Source: M1-B18 sp048264125 (GTDB taxonomy: Bacteria > Bacillota > Clostridia > Peptostreptococcales > Natronincolaceae). From it: a stretch of DNA of 53,392 nucleotides. Of this stretch, positions 31,743 through 39,446 are shown in pieces. The stretch covers positions 1 through 53,392 of the forward strand of contig JBLXDM010000014.1 in NCBI GenBank assembly GCA_048264125.1, in the 5' to 3' direction. The position numbers were made by a program, and so were the translations under genes. Each line of letters starts with the position of its first letter. Within the stretch, counting starts at the first letter, position 1. The notes under the pieces are model-generated. The model saw only the letters and a list, made by a program, of their open reading frames with translations. It made no database searches and had not been told where the DNA came from.

Positions 31743-32432
31743 ATGAAGCTATTAGGGATTGAAAAGTCCTCCTTTATTGATTATCCAAACAAAATATCTA
31801 CAGTTTTCTTTACGGGAGGATGCAATTTTAGATGTCCCTATTGTCATAATACCTCTATTGTCAATCAGGAGGGTGAGGTTATTTCTGAAGGAGAGGCTAT
31901 GGCTTTTCTAAGGAAGCGGAAAAAGTTCATCGATGCTGTTTGCATAACCGGTGGGGAGCCCACACTGCAGCCAGGCTTATATGAATTTATTGTTGAACTA
32001 AAGAGAGAGGGCTTCCTTGTAAAGCTGGATACCAACGGTACAAGGCCACATATACTGACGAATCTGATTCAGGATGGCTTAGTTGATTATGTGGCTATGG
32101 ATATAAAGGCTCCCTTGAACAAATACGATATAGTGGCAGACCAAAGAGTGGATGTAAGGGACATAGAGAGCAGTATCGATATTCTACTCAATAGCAGCAT
32201 AGATTATGAATTTCGTACGACAGTATGCAAGGAGCTGCTGACCAAAGAGGACATATTAAATATTGCTATGACCATCAAGGGCAGCCGAAGGTACTATCTA
32301 CAGAATTTCCGAGACGGAGAAACAGTGCTGGCGGGCAAAGGCCGATTTACCCCCTATGACTTGAATCAACTGGAGCTTATAAGGGATGAAATAAAGGATT
32401 TATTTGAGATATGTGAAATAAGAGGCAAATAA
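31743..32432 (+). CDS. nrdG: anaerobic ribonucleotide reductase activase
   Basis: 229 residues, radical-SAM enzyme that makes the glycyl radical on NrdD. The cluster motif C27-x3-C31-x2-C34 lies in GGCNFRCPYCHN; TGGEPTLQ near 81-88 binds SAM; DTNGT and AMDIKAPLNKYD follow. The FIDYPNKISTVFFTGGCN start is typical of the longer NrdG group (about 230 residues) found in Clostridia and archaea. Start ATG after AAGGAGCGGTTGAA. A terminator follows the stop. Confidence 0.94.
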   Translation: MKLLGIEKSSFIDYPNKISTVFFTGGCNFRCPYCHNTSIVNQEGEVISEGEAMAFLRKRKKFIDAVCITGGEPTLQPGLYEFIVELKREGFLVKLDTNGTRPHILTNLIQDGLVDYVAMDIKAPLNKYDIVADQRVDVRDIESSIDILLNSSIDYEFRTTVCKELLTKEDILNIAMTIKGSRRYYLQNFRDGETVLAGKGRFTPYDLNQLELIRDEIKDLFEICEIRGK

Positions 32433-32434
32433 GA

Positions 32435-32462
32435 GACGGAGTCCTAAGGGGCTCCGTTTTTT
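32435..32462 (+). terminator. rho-independent terminator after nrdDG
   Basis: ACGGAGTCC-TAAG-GGGCTCCGT hairpin and six T. Confidence 0.88.
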
Positions 32463-32478
32463 AGAATTGCATAACAAA

Positions 32479-32650
32479 GATGAGTAGTAGGTTTATACAA
32501 AGTCAAAAGTTTCCTGCTTAGTGCCCCACGGGCTAATTTATTGAATTTTAAATGTTATTAGCCCTAGGCAATGCGCGATAAACTTTTAACATTGTATAAA
32601 CTAAAATATATATGCACTCCTATGGTAATATGTATTTTCCTCAATTAATA
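32479..32650 (+). repeat. palindromic intergenic element, copy 3
   Basis: Nearly identical to copy 1. Outer arms GTTTATACAA (32491-32500) and TTGTATAAAC (32582-32591), inner stem GGGCTAAT / ATTAGCCC, tail TATATGCACTCCTATGG to TTTCCTCAATTAATA. It fills the spacer between the nrdDG terminator and the lipoprotein gene. Confidence 0.75.
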
Positions 32651-32728
32651 AATTTGTAAATATTGTCGGTGAGTTTAATGTTAATATGGATATGTGAATG
32701 TATTTAATAGCTAAAGGGGGAAAATACA

Positions 32729-33451
32729 TTGAAAAAATTGAGCATAATATTAATCATTCTGTTACTCTTAATAGGCTGCAACTCTGCCGAAATACCGGAG
32801 GCACCTGAGGAAGAGTCATCGTCTGAAAAGGAGATAGCCCTTAGTTTTGAGCCACAGCCAATAGCAGAGCTGGATTACATAGATTACAATGAGAATTGGC
32901 AGATAATAGAGGAAAAAACGCTGCAGGATGTTTCAGGGATAAAGGAAATAACACTTTACAATTTTAAACAGGATGACGAGTTACGTATCATACTTAAGGA
33001 TAGCAAGGGCTATGTAGATTTGGATATGATGCTGGAGCATGAAACAGAGGAGGTTACTATTTTAGCCAGTGATGTAAACAACCAAGCTGATAAGGAGCTG
33101 GTGGTAATGGTAACTAGGGGTGCTGCTTATCAGGAAACCAAGATTTATGACTTTGCCGTAAGTGGGTGGAGAAATATATTATCTGCAGACAACATAATTA
33201 TAGTAGATATGGATAATGACGGCCGGCCTGACCTAGCTTCCACTTCTATGGGGAGTCTGCCGCCATATGTGCTTTTATACCAATGGGATGGCGGCCAATT
33301 TTTAATGGCTGATGTTACAGAGGATATAGGGTGCCAATATACAGCTTTAAGTCTAACAGAGGAAGGGCAGAATATCATACAGGCTGGAGCTTCAGATAAG
33401 TACAAGCTATATGAATACTACAACGGAAGGTTGCATGAGCTGAAAAACTAA
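32729..33451 (+). CDS. lipoprotein with VCBS/FG-GAP-like repeat
   Basis: 240 residues from TTG (AAAGGGGGAAAATACA upstream). Lipoprotein signal with Cys17 (LLLIGC), an acidic linker, then a beta-rich domain. VDMDNDGRPDLA near residue 163 resembles the Ca-binding DxDxDGxxD loop of VCBS/FG-GAP repeats, and DVNNQADKELVV near 113 is a second, weaker copy. It probably sits on the outer face of the membrane. Function unknown. Confidence 0.7.
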   Translation: MKKLSIILIILLLLIGCNSAEIPEAPEEESSSEKEIALSFEPQPIAELDYIDYNENWQIIEEKTLQDVSGIKEITLYNFKQDDELRIILKDSKGYVDLDMMLEHETEEVTILASDVNNQADKELVVMVTRGAAYQETKIYDFAVSGWRNILSADNIIIVDMDNDGRPDLASTSMGSLPPYVLLYQWDGGQFLMADVTEDIGCQYTALSLTEEGQNIIQAGASDKYKLYEYYNGRLHELKN

Positions 33452-33479
33452 GACTATGTTGCTGAAAAATAATAATGTG

Positions 33480-33517
33480 AAGAGGCGCATATCAAATTGA
33501 CGATGGCTCCTTTTTTT
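33480..33517 (+). terminator. weak terminator after the lipoprotein gene
   Basis: GAGGCGCAT / ATGGCTCC imperfect stem with a 12-base loop and seven T. Confidence 0.35.
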
Positions 33518-33520
33518 ATA

Positions 33521-33596
33521 TTGATTTAATAGAATAAATGCTATAATATGTAAAAAAATGAAGGAAATTGAGAGATTTGATAGAATTATCAATATA
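33521..33596 (+). repeat. promoter-containing direct repeat, copy A
   Basis: The core GAATAAATGCTATAATATG (33532-33550) continues with TAAAAAAATGAAGGA. It is repeated at 34470-34502 with a single A insertion, and the following 30 bases are also similar. It contains TATAAT (33542-33547) with TTGATT (33521-33526) 15 bases upstream. Copy A lies before the acetyltransferase gene, copy B before the DUF881 gene. Confidence 0.6.
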
Positions 33597-33610
33597 AAAT
33601 ATCGCTATAA

Positions 33611-34189
33611 TTGAATATAAAAATTGAAGGGATTGATTTAATTGGGAATGAGAAGAAAATTATTTTAAAGACTGAGCGTTTAATTTTAAGACCCTATGAG
33701 GCAAGCGATGCTGAAGCGATTTATGGAGTGGTTTCCAGGTGGGAAATTGCAGAAACCACAGTTTCAATACCGCATCCATATCCACGGCAAAATGTTGATT
33801 GGTGGATTAATTTCCTTAAGGACAGCATGGAAAAGGGTAATGCCTATGAGTTTGGTATTTTTAAAAGGGATGAACCTCATGTTTATCTTGGAAATTGCGG
33901 CTTTGTTAGTATATCCAAGCAGCATAATAACGGCGAATTAGATTATTTTATAAATCCTGATTATTGGAATCAGGGTTATGGAACAGAAGCCTGCCGTAGG
34001 CTAGTAGAATTTGGATTTCGAGAGCTAGGCCTAGAAAGAATTTATGGTAGATGCATGACTAAAAATGAGGGTTCTAGAAGGATTATGGAAAAGGCAGGAT
34101 TAAAATATGAGGGATTAGCCAAGCACGAAATCAAGAAATTGAACAAATATGAGGATGTATGGAAGTTTGGACTGATCTGCTCCGAATGA
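33611..34189 (+). CDS. GNAT-family N-acetyltransferase (RimJ/RimL type)
   Basis: 192 residues from TTG at 33611. Transfers acetyl from acetyl-CoA to an amine, often a protein N-terminus or small molecule. ERLILRPYEASDAEAIY at the start, LGNCGFVSI, then NQGYGTEACRRLVEFGF (acetyl-CoA loop Q-x-x-G-x-G/A) and ERIYGRCMTKNEGSRRIMEKAG are classic. The start is doubtful: no ribosome binding site precedes the TTG, and GAAGGG at 33626 would fit an ATT start near 33641. The gene stands alone, with a terminator after it. Confidence 0.82.
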   Translation: MNIKIEGIDLIGNEKKIILKTERLILRPYEASDAEAIYGVVSRWEIAETTVSIPHPYPRQNVDWWINFLKDSMEKGNAYEFGIFKRDEPHVYLGNCGFVSISKQHNNGELDYFINPDYWNQGYGTEACRRLVEFGFRELGLERIYGRCMTKNEGSRRIMEKAGLKYEGLAKHEIKKLNKYEDVWKFGLICSE

Positions 34190-34205
34190 TATTCAGTATA
34201 ATAGT

Positions 34206-34246
34206 ATGCCTGAGCATTAGTAATAAATAGTGCTTAGGCATTTTTT
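34206..34246 (+). terminator. rho-independent terminator after the acetyltransferase
   Basis: ATGCCTGAGCATTAG-N8-AGTGCTTAGGCAT stem with mismatches and six T. A related hairpin is found at 36296. Confidence 0.75.
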
Positions 34247-34294
34247 ATGTCATAGGAAAGTTCGTTTTTAATTCCTATGAAATGGGGGGTTGTT

Positions 34295-34389
34295 AAGGGG
34301 GGCGTCACCCCTTATTAAAATAAGGAGGGTACAGCGAAGCGTCCTAGGGAACGCATGGGTTCCCTGGAAATCAAACGTGGCAGAGCCAC
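34295..34389 (+). other. cluster of GC-rich stem-loops in a long spacer
   Basis: Visible hairpins: AAGGGG / CCCCTT (34295-34313), which competes with CCTTATT / AATAAGG (34310-34325); AGGGAAC-GCATGG-GTTCCCT (34346-34365); and GTGGC-AGA-GCCAC (34377-34389). GC content is well above the surroundings. No ORF is visible. It may be a structured RNA, an attenuator or a repeat of mobile origin. The rest of 34190-34671 holds a terminator and repeat copy B. Confidence 0.4.
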
Positions 34390-34469
34390 TTTGTTCTTTA
34401 TGGTAAAGGCCCCATGTAAGGGACTGCATTAAGATGACTGTGAGGCAATTAATGAAAATATCTGTAAAT

Positions 34470-34532
34470 GAATAAATGCTATAATATGTAAAAAATGAAG
34501 GAGTAGGCGAGTTTTAATAGAACTATAAATAT
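34470..34532 (+). repeat. promoter-containing direct repeat, copy B
   Basis: Second copy of the 33-base core seen at 33532, with TATAAT at 34480-34485. Further downstream GAGTTTTAATAGAACTATAA parallels GAGATTTGATAGAATTATCA of copy A. It probably supplies a promoter for the DUF881 gene. Confidence 0.55.
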
Positions 34533-34671
34533 TAGGAAATTTTTCTTTGAGCTAGTATTAAGATGAAGTGAGGCATAAGGGAAAAAAATTATCCAGTGGC
34601 ATTTATAGATACAAGGATATGTATATGGTCAAAACATAATACAATTTCAATATGTTTTGGGAGGCTTGTCT

Positions 34672-35406
34672 ATGAGCAAGACGAGACAAAAATTAATGAT
34701 TAGCATTCTACTATTAATACTAGGATTTATTATAACAACCCAATTTCAAAATGTTAAAAAAGTCACTGGTAATGATTTATTGTTGACAACAAGGGCGCAA
34801 CAGCTCTTTAGGGAGCGTGAAGAATTGGCCCAAGAGAAGGCGGCAATGCAGCAGGAGCTTCACCAGTTGGAAACTGAAATAAAAAAGTTTGAAGAGGCTG
34901 AGGCTGAAGAAAATGGTTTAATAAAAAACCTAAAGGATGAGCTGACCAAGTATCAGATTCTTGCAGGAAGTAGAACCCTTGAAGGTGCGGGGATAATAAT
35001 TACAATTAAAAATCCAGAAACAGAGAATGATAACACCCTTTCATATGAGAGCACTATTGTATACTATTACTACTATATTCTTGGAATAATAAATAAATTA
35101 AATATTGCAGGGGCAGCGGCAATTGCAATAAATGATCAAAGATATCTGGCAACTACTGAAATCGTGCCTAATGTTGATAGTCTTATAATCAATGGCGTAC
35201 CTATAACCTCGCCTATAAGTATTGCTGCAATAGGTGATCCAGACGAATTAGAGGATTCAATAACCATTCCCCATGGTTTGATTGAAGAAATTATAATACA
35301 CACTAATCTGCAGGTTAGTGTTAAGAAGGAAGCCAACATTGTAATCCCAAGGACTAATAGGGTTCAAAGCTTTCAATTCGCTAAGCCTATTGAAGTAAGT
35401 AATTAA
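34672..35406 (+). CDS. DUF881 family membrane-anchored protein
   Basis: About 244 residues. One N-terminal membrane segment (about 8-24), a coiled coil (about 30-90; REREELAQEKAAMQQELHQL) and a DUF881 domain (about 92-240) with LEGAGIIITIKNP, INKLNIAGAAAIAINDQR, INGVPITSPISIAAIGDP. DUF881 proteins (YlxW/YlxX type) lie near division genes in many Firmicutes, but the function is unproven. ATG at 34672 follows GGGAGG (34659-34664) by 7 bases; TTG at 34657 overlaps that site. Confidence 0.85.
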   Translation: MSKTRQKLMISILLLILGFIITTQFQNVKKVTGNDLLLTTRAQQLFREREELAQEKAAMQQELHQLETEIKKFEEAEAEENGLIKNLKDELTKYQILAGSRTLEGAGIIITIKNPETENDNTLSYESTIVYYYYYILGIINKLNIAGAAAIAINDQRYLATTEIVPNVDSLIINGVPITSPISIAAIGDPDELEDSITIPHGLIEEIIIHTNLQVSVKKEANIVIPRTNRVQSFQFAKPIEVSN

Positions 35407-35508
35407 CAGAAGAACCAAAGCATGTATTCCATTTCTAAAAGACGCGGGGGAGGATCAGTGAAAAAAAGACCCGTTACCTCAGAAAAAATGTCTGAATTTT
35501 GGATATCT

Positions 35509-35784
35509 CTAAGAATGAGTATAAGGTTCACTCTGCTCATATAGTGTTTCTGGACACAAATCTGCATCATTGTCCCAACAAATTGTATCATAACAAACCC
35601 TGACAGTATTAAATAAATTTTTATCTTTAAGTTGTTGAAAGATACCTTTGTTTAAAAGCGGAGACATATCTAATATTCTTTCTTCGTTATTCTCAAATGT
35701 AAGAAGCAGCTGATAATCCTTAAGTGGCCTTACGCTTTTTATTGCTAACAAAAACCGTGTATCGAGCGCAGTTTTTGAGGGCAA
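35509..35784 (-). CDS. DUF2442 domain protein, possibly truncated at the 5' end
   Basis: 91 residues. SVRPLKDYQLLLTFENNEE, RILDMSPLLNKGIFQQLKD and TICWDNDADLCPETLYEQS match the DUF2442 family (normally 75-95 residues). These are often paired with DUF4160 proteins in toxin-antitoxin-like loci; no partner is seen here. The only available start is a TTG with no ribosome binding site, so the gene may be a remnant. It is isolated on the minus strand between two + genes. Confidence 0.55.
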   Translation of the reverse strand: MPSKTALDTRFLLAIKSVRPLKDYQLLLTFENNEERILDMSPLLNKGIFQQLKDKNLFNTVRVCYDTICWDNDADLCPETLYEQSEPYTHS

Positions 35785-35885
35785 GAGTATGTGGGTTTAT
35801 TGTATCTCATCTGTTAGAGATTACTGGTAGAAATATATTAAACTAGAGCTTACAGAAAAACTATAATATTAGGGAGGAAAAGATA

Positions 35886-36020
35886 ATGCTAGGTCGATTA
35901 GTGGTTATTGAATTTGCTCTTTTGGGAGCAGCAATATACGTATTTGTAATATTAATAAGGTTCATTCATCTAGGAATTAAGGCATTTAGTATTTATATTG
36001 AAAAAAATAAAAATAGTTAG
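35886..36020 (+). CDS. small single-pass membrane protein
   Basis: 44 residues: MLGRLVVIEFALLGAAIYVF and onward IRFIHLGIKAFSIYIEKNKNS. One membrane segment (about 4-25) and an amphipathic, basic tail. AGGGAGGAAAAGATA precedes the ATG. It ends 20 bases before another small membrane-protein gene. No family recognised. Confidence 0.5.
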   Translation: MLGRLVVIEFALLGAAIYVFVILIRFIHLGIKAFSIYIEKNKNS

Positions 36021-36040
36021 TAAGCTATGGAAGGATATCA

Positions 36041-36277
36041 ATGAAGATATTTAATTACATTCCTTATAAATTGGCACAAAAGGCGACATCGGAGGAGAGA
36101 AGAAATTATGCATACAAACATCTTAGGGTTTTTAGCACCGCCTTTATTATCTTTATGATATATTCCAGTGCTTCTCTGTTATTTCGATTTCCATCAGGGG
36201 TGGATGTAGGCGTGTTTGTAGTGATTCTTATTATTTCAGCATTAAGAACGATTCCCTTTAGAATAGATTCTAAATAG
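36041..36277 (+). CDS. small membrane protein, two segments
   Basis: 78 residues. A basic, helical N-terminus (PYKLAQKATSEERRNYAYKH), then two membrane segments (about 30-48 and 53-70) split by a short FPSGVD turn, and a basic end. GGAAGGATATCA precedes the ATG. Likely co-transcribed with the small gene 20 bases upstream; a terminator follows. Function unknown. Confidence 0.5.
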   Translation: MKIFNYIPYKLAQKATSEERRNYAYKHLRVFSTAFIIFMIYSSASLLFRFPSGVDVGVFVVILIISALRTIPFRIDSK

Positions 36278-36295
36278 AGATAAAGCGCATATAAT

Positions 36296-36332
36296 GCCTG
36301 AACATTAGTATATCTAATGCTCGGGCTTTTTT
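36296..36332 (+). terminator. rho-independent terminator
   Basis: GCCTGAACATTAG / CTAATGCTCGGGC stem with six T. Similar in sequence to the terminator at 34206. Confidence 0.82.
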
Positions 36333-36435
36333 ATTTATGCAATATTAGGCAGTATTTAGGCATGCTGAAAAAGCACAATCTAGCCCTTTCATCATATACT
36401 AATGTAATAGCAAAAGTAAGGGAGTGGGCGATACG

Positions 36436-38367
36436 ATGGGTGAGCAATTACTAAAAAAAATTGCTTTTTTTGTTCGACAGGGGGCAGATGATTTCCTTGG
36501 GGACATTATTTTTAAGCTGCAGGATGATTTTGAAATACGTAAGGTTAATATAATTTCTAACGAGGATATAAAGCAAATAAGCGAAGTGATGGAATGGGCA
36601 GATATATGCTGGTTTGAATGGTGTGATAGTCTTATAGCCTATGGTAGCAAGCTGCCCATTGCCAAAGATAGAAAAATAATTTGCAGATTGCACAGCTATG
36701 AGGCATTTATAAAATATCCTGCATATGTGAATTGGAGCAATGTAGATAGAGTAATATTTGTTTCGGAAGACATAATGCGCTATGTTTTAGATACCTTCGG
36801 AATTGAAAAAGAAAAGGCTATTTGCATTCCAAATGGGGTTAATCTAAGTAAGTGGAATTACCTAGAGAGGCAGCCGGGCTTTAAGGTTGCATATGTAGGC
36901 TATATCAATTATAAAAAGGGGGCTATGCTGCTCCTACATGCTTTTAATGCGCTATATGAAAAGGATCAACGCTACAAGCTGTATGTTGCAGGGAGGTTTC
37001 AGGACCCACGGGATTCAATGTACTTTGAACAGATGATCCGAGAGCTGAAGCTACAGGATAACTATTTTTTTGAGGACTGGCAGGAGGACCTAGCAAGCTG
37101 GCTTATGGATAAGGACTATATTTTATGCACTAGTCTGCTGGAGTCACAAAATATGAGTGTTATGCAGGCAATGGCCTCTGGTATAAAACCGATTATTCAT
37201 AATTTTGTAGGGGCCAAAGCAATCTATCCGGAGAAATACGTCTGGAATACAATTGATGAAGCAGTAGCAATGATCACTAATGAGGAATACAATTCTTCGG
37301 AATATAGAGGCTACATTGAAGAAAATTACTCTCTGGAAAAGCAGCTGAAAGCAATTAGGTTGGAATTTGATGAGGTGGTTAAAAAGGAAAAAAAACCTAT
37401 GGAATTTAATTATCACAATTATTGGAGCAGAAGGCTGAATTCTAGATTTAATCTAGAGGGGGTAGGATATATAGGCTTGGGGGATGAGCATAATCGATTA
37501 TTATATCAGGGCAGATTGGAAGCACTAGAGAAAGTTTTAAATATTGCCTTTGATGGACTAGAGGACAAAAGGGTATTGGAGCTGGGCCCGGGAATAGGCA
37601 TCTTTACTGAGTATTTTAAGGATAAAGGAGTTCGGGATTACAGCGCTATTGATATCGTAGAGAAGGCCGTATTAGAGATGAGTAAAAAATACCCAGATTA
37701 TCGCTTTATACAGGGGGATATAACGGAGGACATATATTACAGTGGAGAATATGATTTGATATTTGCCTCCTCTGTGCTGCTTCATTTAACAAACGAGGGG
37801 AGCTATGAAAAAACACTGAATAATCTCTCTAAGCATCTAGCTGATGGGGGAGTGATCATCCTGATAGACCCTGTAACGGTTATTGAAGCAAAAAGTGCAT
37901 CGCCCCATGTAGTCATCAGAGATATAAGCTATATAAATAAAGCCTTGGATCAAACCGAGCTCCAACTGTGCACTATGCTTCCCATATCCTTTTATATGAA
38001 TTATCCCTTTGACTATGAGCTCCTTCCCACAGAAGGAAAATCAGCCCTAGCTGCATTTCAAACGGTTAGTCAGCTTTTTAAGCTCAAGGAGTTCAGCGAG
38101 GACGATAAGAAGCTTATGGGTAGGCATATTTTCAATAGAGAAAGAAAGCTGTTACATGACAGCGGTATTGGTCTGTCTGAAAAGCTTTTAGTGATACAAA
38201 AAAAGGGAATCCAACAGCTGAGCATTAAAATAGAGGACGTATACCATATAGAAAGCATTGAGGCCACAATTAGTGAGACTGGTGAGGAGCTAAGGAAAAG
38301 TAATATTATGTCCCATCCAATATTTGAGAAATTAGAAAAGCTTTTGCAGAACATGCAAAGTGAATAG
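36436..38367 (+). CDS. bifunctional glycosyltransferase and SAM methyltransferase
   Basis: About 643 residues with two enzymes in one chain. Residues about 1-320 form a GT-B glycosyltransferase (GT4-like): RVIFVSEDIMRYVL, IPNGVNLSKWNY, VAYVGYINYKKGAMLLL and TSLLESQNMSVMQAMASGIKP. Residues about 340-600 form a class I methyltransferase: HNYWSRRLNSRF, VLELGPGIGIFTEYF (SAM loop), SAIDIVEKAV and FASSVLLHLTNEG. The C-terminal 60 residues are a coiled coil. ATG at 36436 is chosen; GTG at 36424 overlaps AAGGGAG. It is the first gene of the glycan operon and probably both adds and methylates a sugar. Confidence 0.82.
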   Translation: MGEQLLKKIAFFVRQGADDFLGDIIFKLQDDFEIRKVNIISNEDIKQISEVMEWADICWFEWCDSLIAYGSKLPIAKDRKIICRLHSYEAFIKYPAYVNWSNVDRVIFVSEDIMRYVLDTFGIEKEKAICIPNGVNLSKWNYLERQPGFKVAYVGYINYKKGAMLLLHAFNALYEKDQRYKLYVAGRFQDPRDSMYFEQMIRELKLQDNYFFEDWQEDLASWLMDKDYILCTSLLESQNMSVMQAMASGIKPIIHNFVGAKAIYPEKYVWNTIDEAVAMITNEEYNSSEYRGYIEENYSLEKQLKAIRLEFDEVVKKEKKPMEFNYHNYWSRRLNSRFNLEGVGYIGLGDEHNRLLYQGRLEALEKVLNIAFDGLEDKRVLELGPGIGIFTEYFKDKGVRDYSAIDIVEKAVLEMSKKYPDYRFIQGDITEDIYYSGEYDLIFASSVLLHLTNEGSYEKTLNNLSKHLADGGVIILIDPVTVIEAKSASPHVVIRDISYINKALDQTELQLCTMLPISFYMNYPFDYELLPTEGKSALAAFQTVSQLFKLKEFSEDDKKLMGRHIFNRERKLLHDSGIGLSEKLLVIQKKGIQQLSIKIEDVYHIESIEATISETGEELRKSNIMSHPIFEKLEKLLQNMQSE

Positions 38368-38423
38368 CTAAAAATATATAAGCTTAGTGGAGGGGTCATT
38401 CAATAAGATTGGAGAGTTTGCCT

Positions 38424-39428
38424 GTGAATAATAAACCGTTAGTTACCATAGGGATAATTAATTATAATGGCATGAAATTTTTAAACTGCTGTGTTGAGGC
38501 CTATCTGCAGCAATCCTATCCCAATATTGAAATCATAATAATAGACGATTGCTCCAGTGACGGCTCAATAGAATATCTAAAACGTTTGGAAAATGAAAAC
38601 GAAAAAATTCGCTGTATTTATCATAGTACAAACAGCGGCGGCCCTTCTTTGGCTATACAAGAGCTTATAAATGAGGCTAGAGGAAAGTATTTTCAATGGC
38701 TTGCCTGTGATGACTATCCGGATTCAAAAGCAATAGAGAAGCTGGTGGATCTTTTAGAGAAGACGGATAACGACTATGCATACTGTAATTTCAGAGTGAT
38801 AGATGATAAAAACAACACCATATCCCAGTGGAGCTATAGGCTTCCAACATTAGATGAAATGGTGCATCATATTTTCACCTATTGCTCCGGAATAATTCCG
38901 ATGAATGGTCTCTATAAAAAGGATTTCTTCCACAAAAATAACATAAGCTGGCTTGTATATAAGAACAACGACCACTCCAGTGATACGATAAATTCTTTAT
39001 ATTTCATTAATCAGGGAATGAAATACTGCATGCTGAAGGAGAGTCTTATAAATTACAGAATCCACAGCAGCAATGAATCCCAAAATATAGCCCAGAGGCT
39101 AAGGACCTCCCTTACAGTGTATGACTTCATCATACAGGGCTTTGATGAAGCTGTTTACCTGCCCCACATTAATTGGCAGCAGGATAACAGGGAGGAGATG
39201 AAAGCGCTTGTACTGGCACAATTTTACTATGTAAAAATCATAGATTATCTTAATTTAAAGGGGCTGCCAAGTCATTTAAGACAATCCATTCCTAGAGAAG
39301 AAATTATCAATCATTTGGAGAGCTTTATAGAGGAGGGCATTTCCTATGTCCAAAGGGGATTAAAGCTGGGAAATGACTTTCGGGAGGAGCTATTGGAGCT
39401 GGAGCAGGCTTATAGAAAATTAAAATAA
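38424..39428 (+). CDS. family 2 glycosyltransferase
   Basis: About 334 residues, cytoplasmic. GT-A fold: LVTIGIINYNGMKFLNCC, IIIIDDCSSDGSIEYL, NSGGPSLAIQELINEARGKYFQWLACDDY (given in parts; DD is the metal-binding DxD equivalent) and a C-terminal helical part. GTG at 38424 is chosen because GGAGAG (38411-38416) lies 7 bases upstream; TTG at 38409 and 38418 fit less well. Starts 56 bases after the first gene of the operon. Donor and acceptor sugars are unknown. Confidence 0.88.
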   Translation: MNNKPLVTIGIINYNGMKFLNCCVEAYLQQSYPNIEIIIIDDCSSDGSIEYLKRLENENEKIRCIYHSTNSGGPSLAIQELINEARGKYFQWLACDDYPDSKAIEKLVDLLEKTDNDYAYCNFRVIDDKNNTISQWSYRLPTLDEMVHHIFTYCSGIIPMNGLYKKDFFHKNNISWLVYKNNDHSSDTINSLYFINQGMKYCMLKESLINYRIHSSNESQNIAQRLRTSLTVYDFIIQGFDEAVYLPHINWQQDNREEMKALVLAQFYYVKIIDYLNLKGLPSHLRQSIPREEIINHLESFIEEGISYVQRGLKLGNDFREELLELEQAYRKLK

Positions 39429-39446
39429 GCAGAAAGGAATTTTTCT

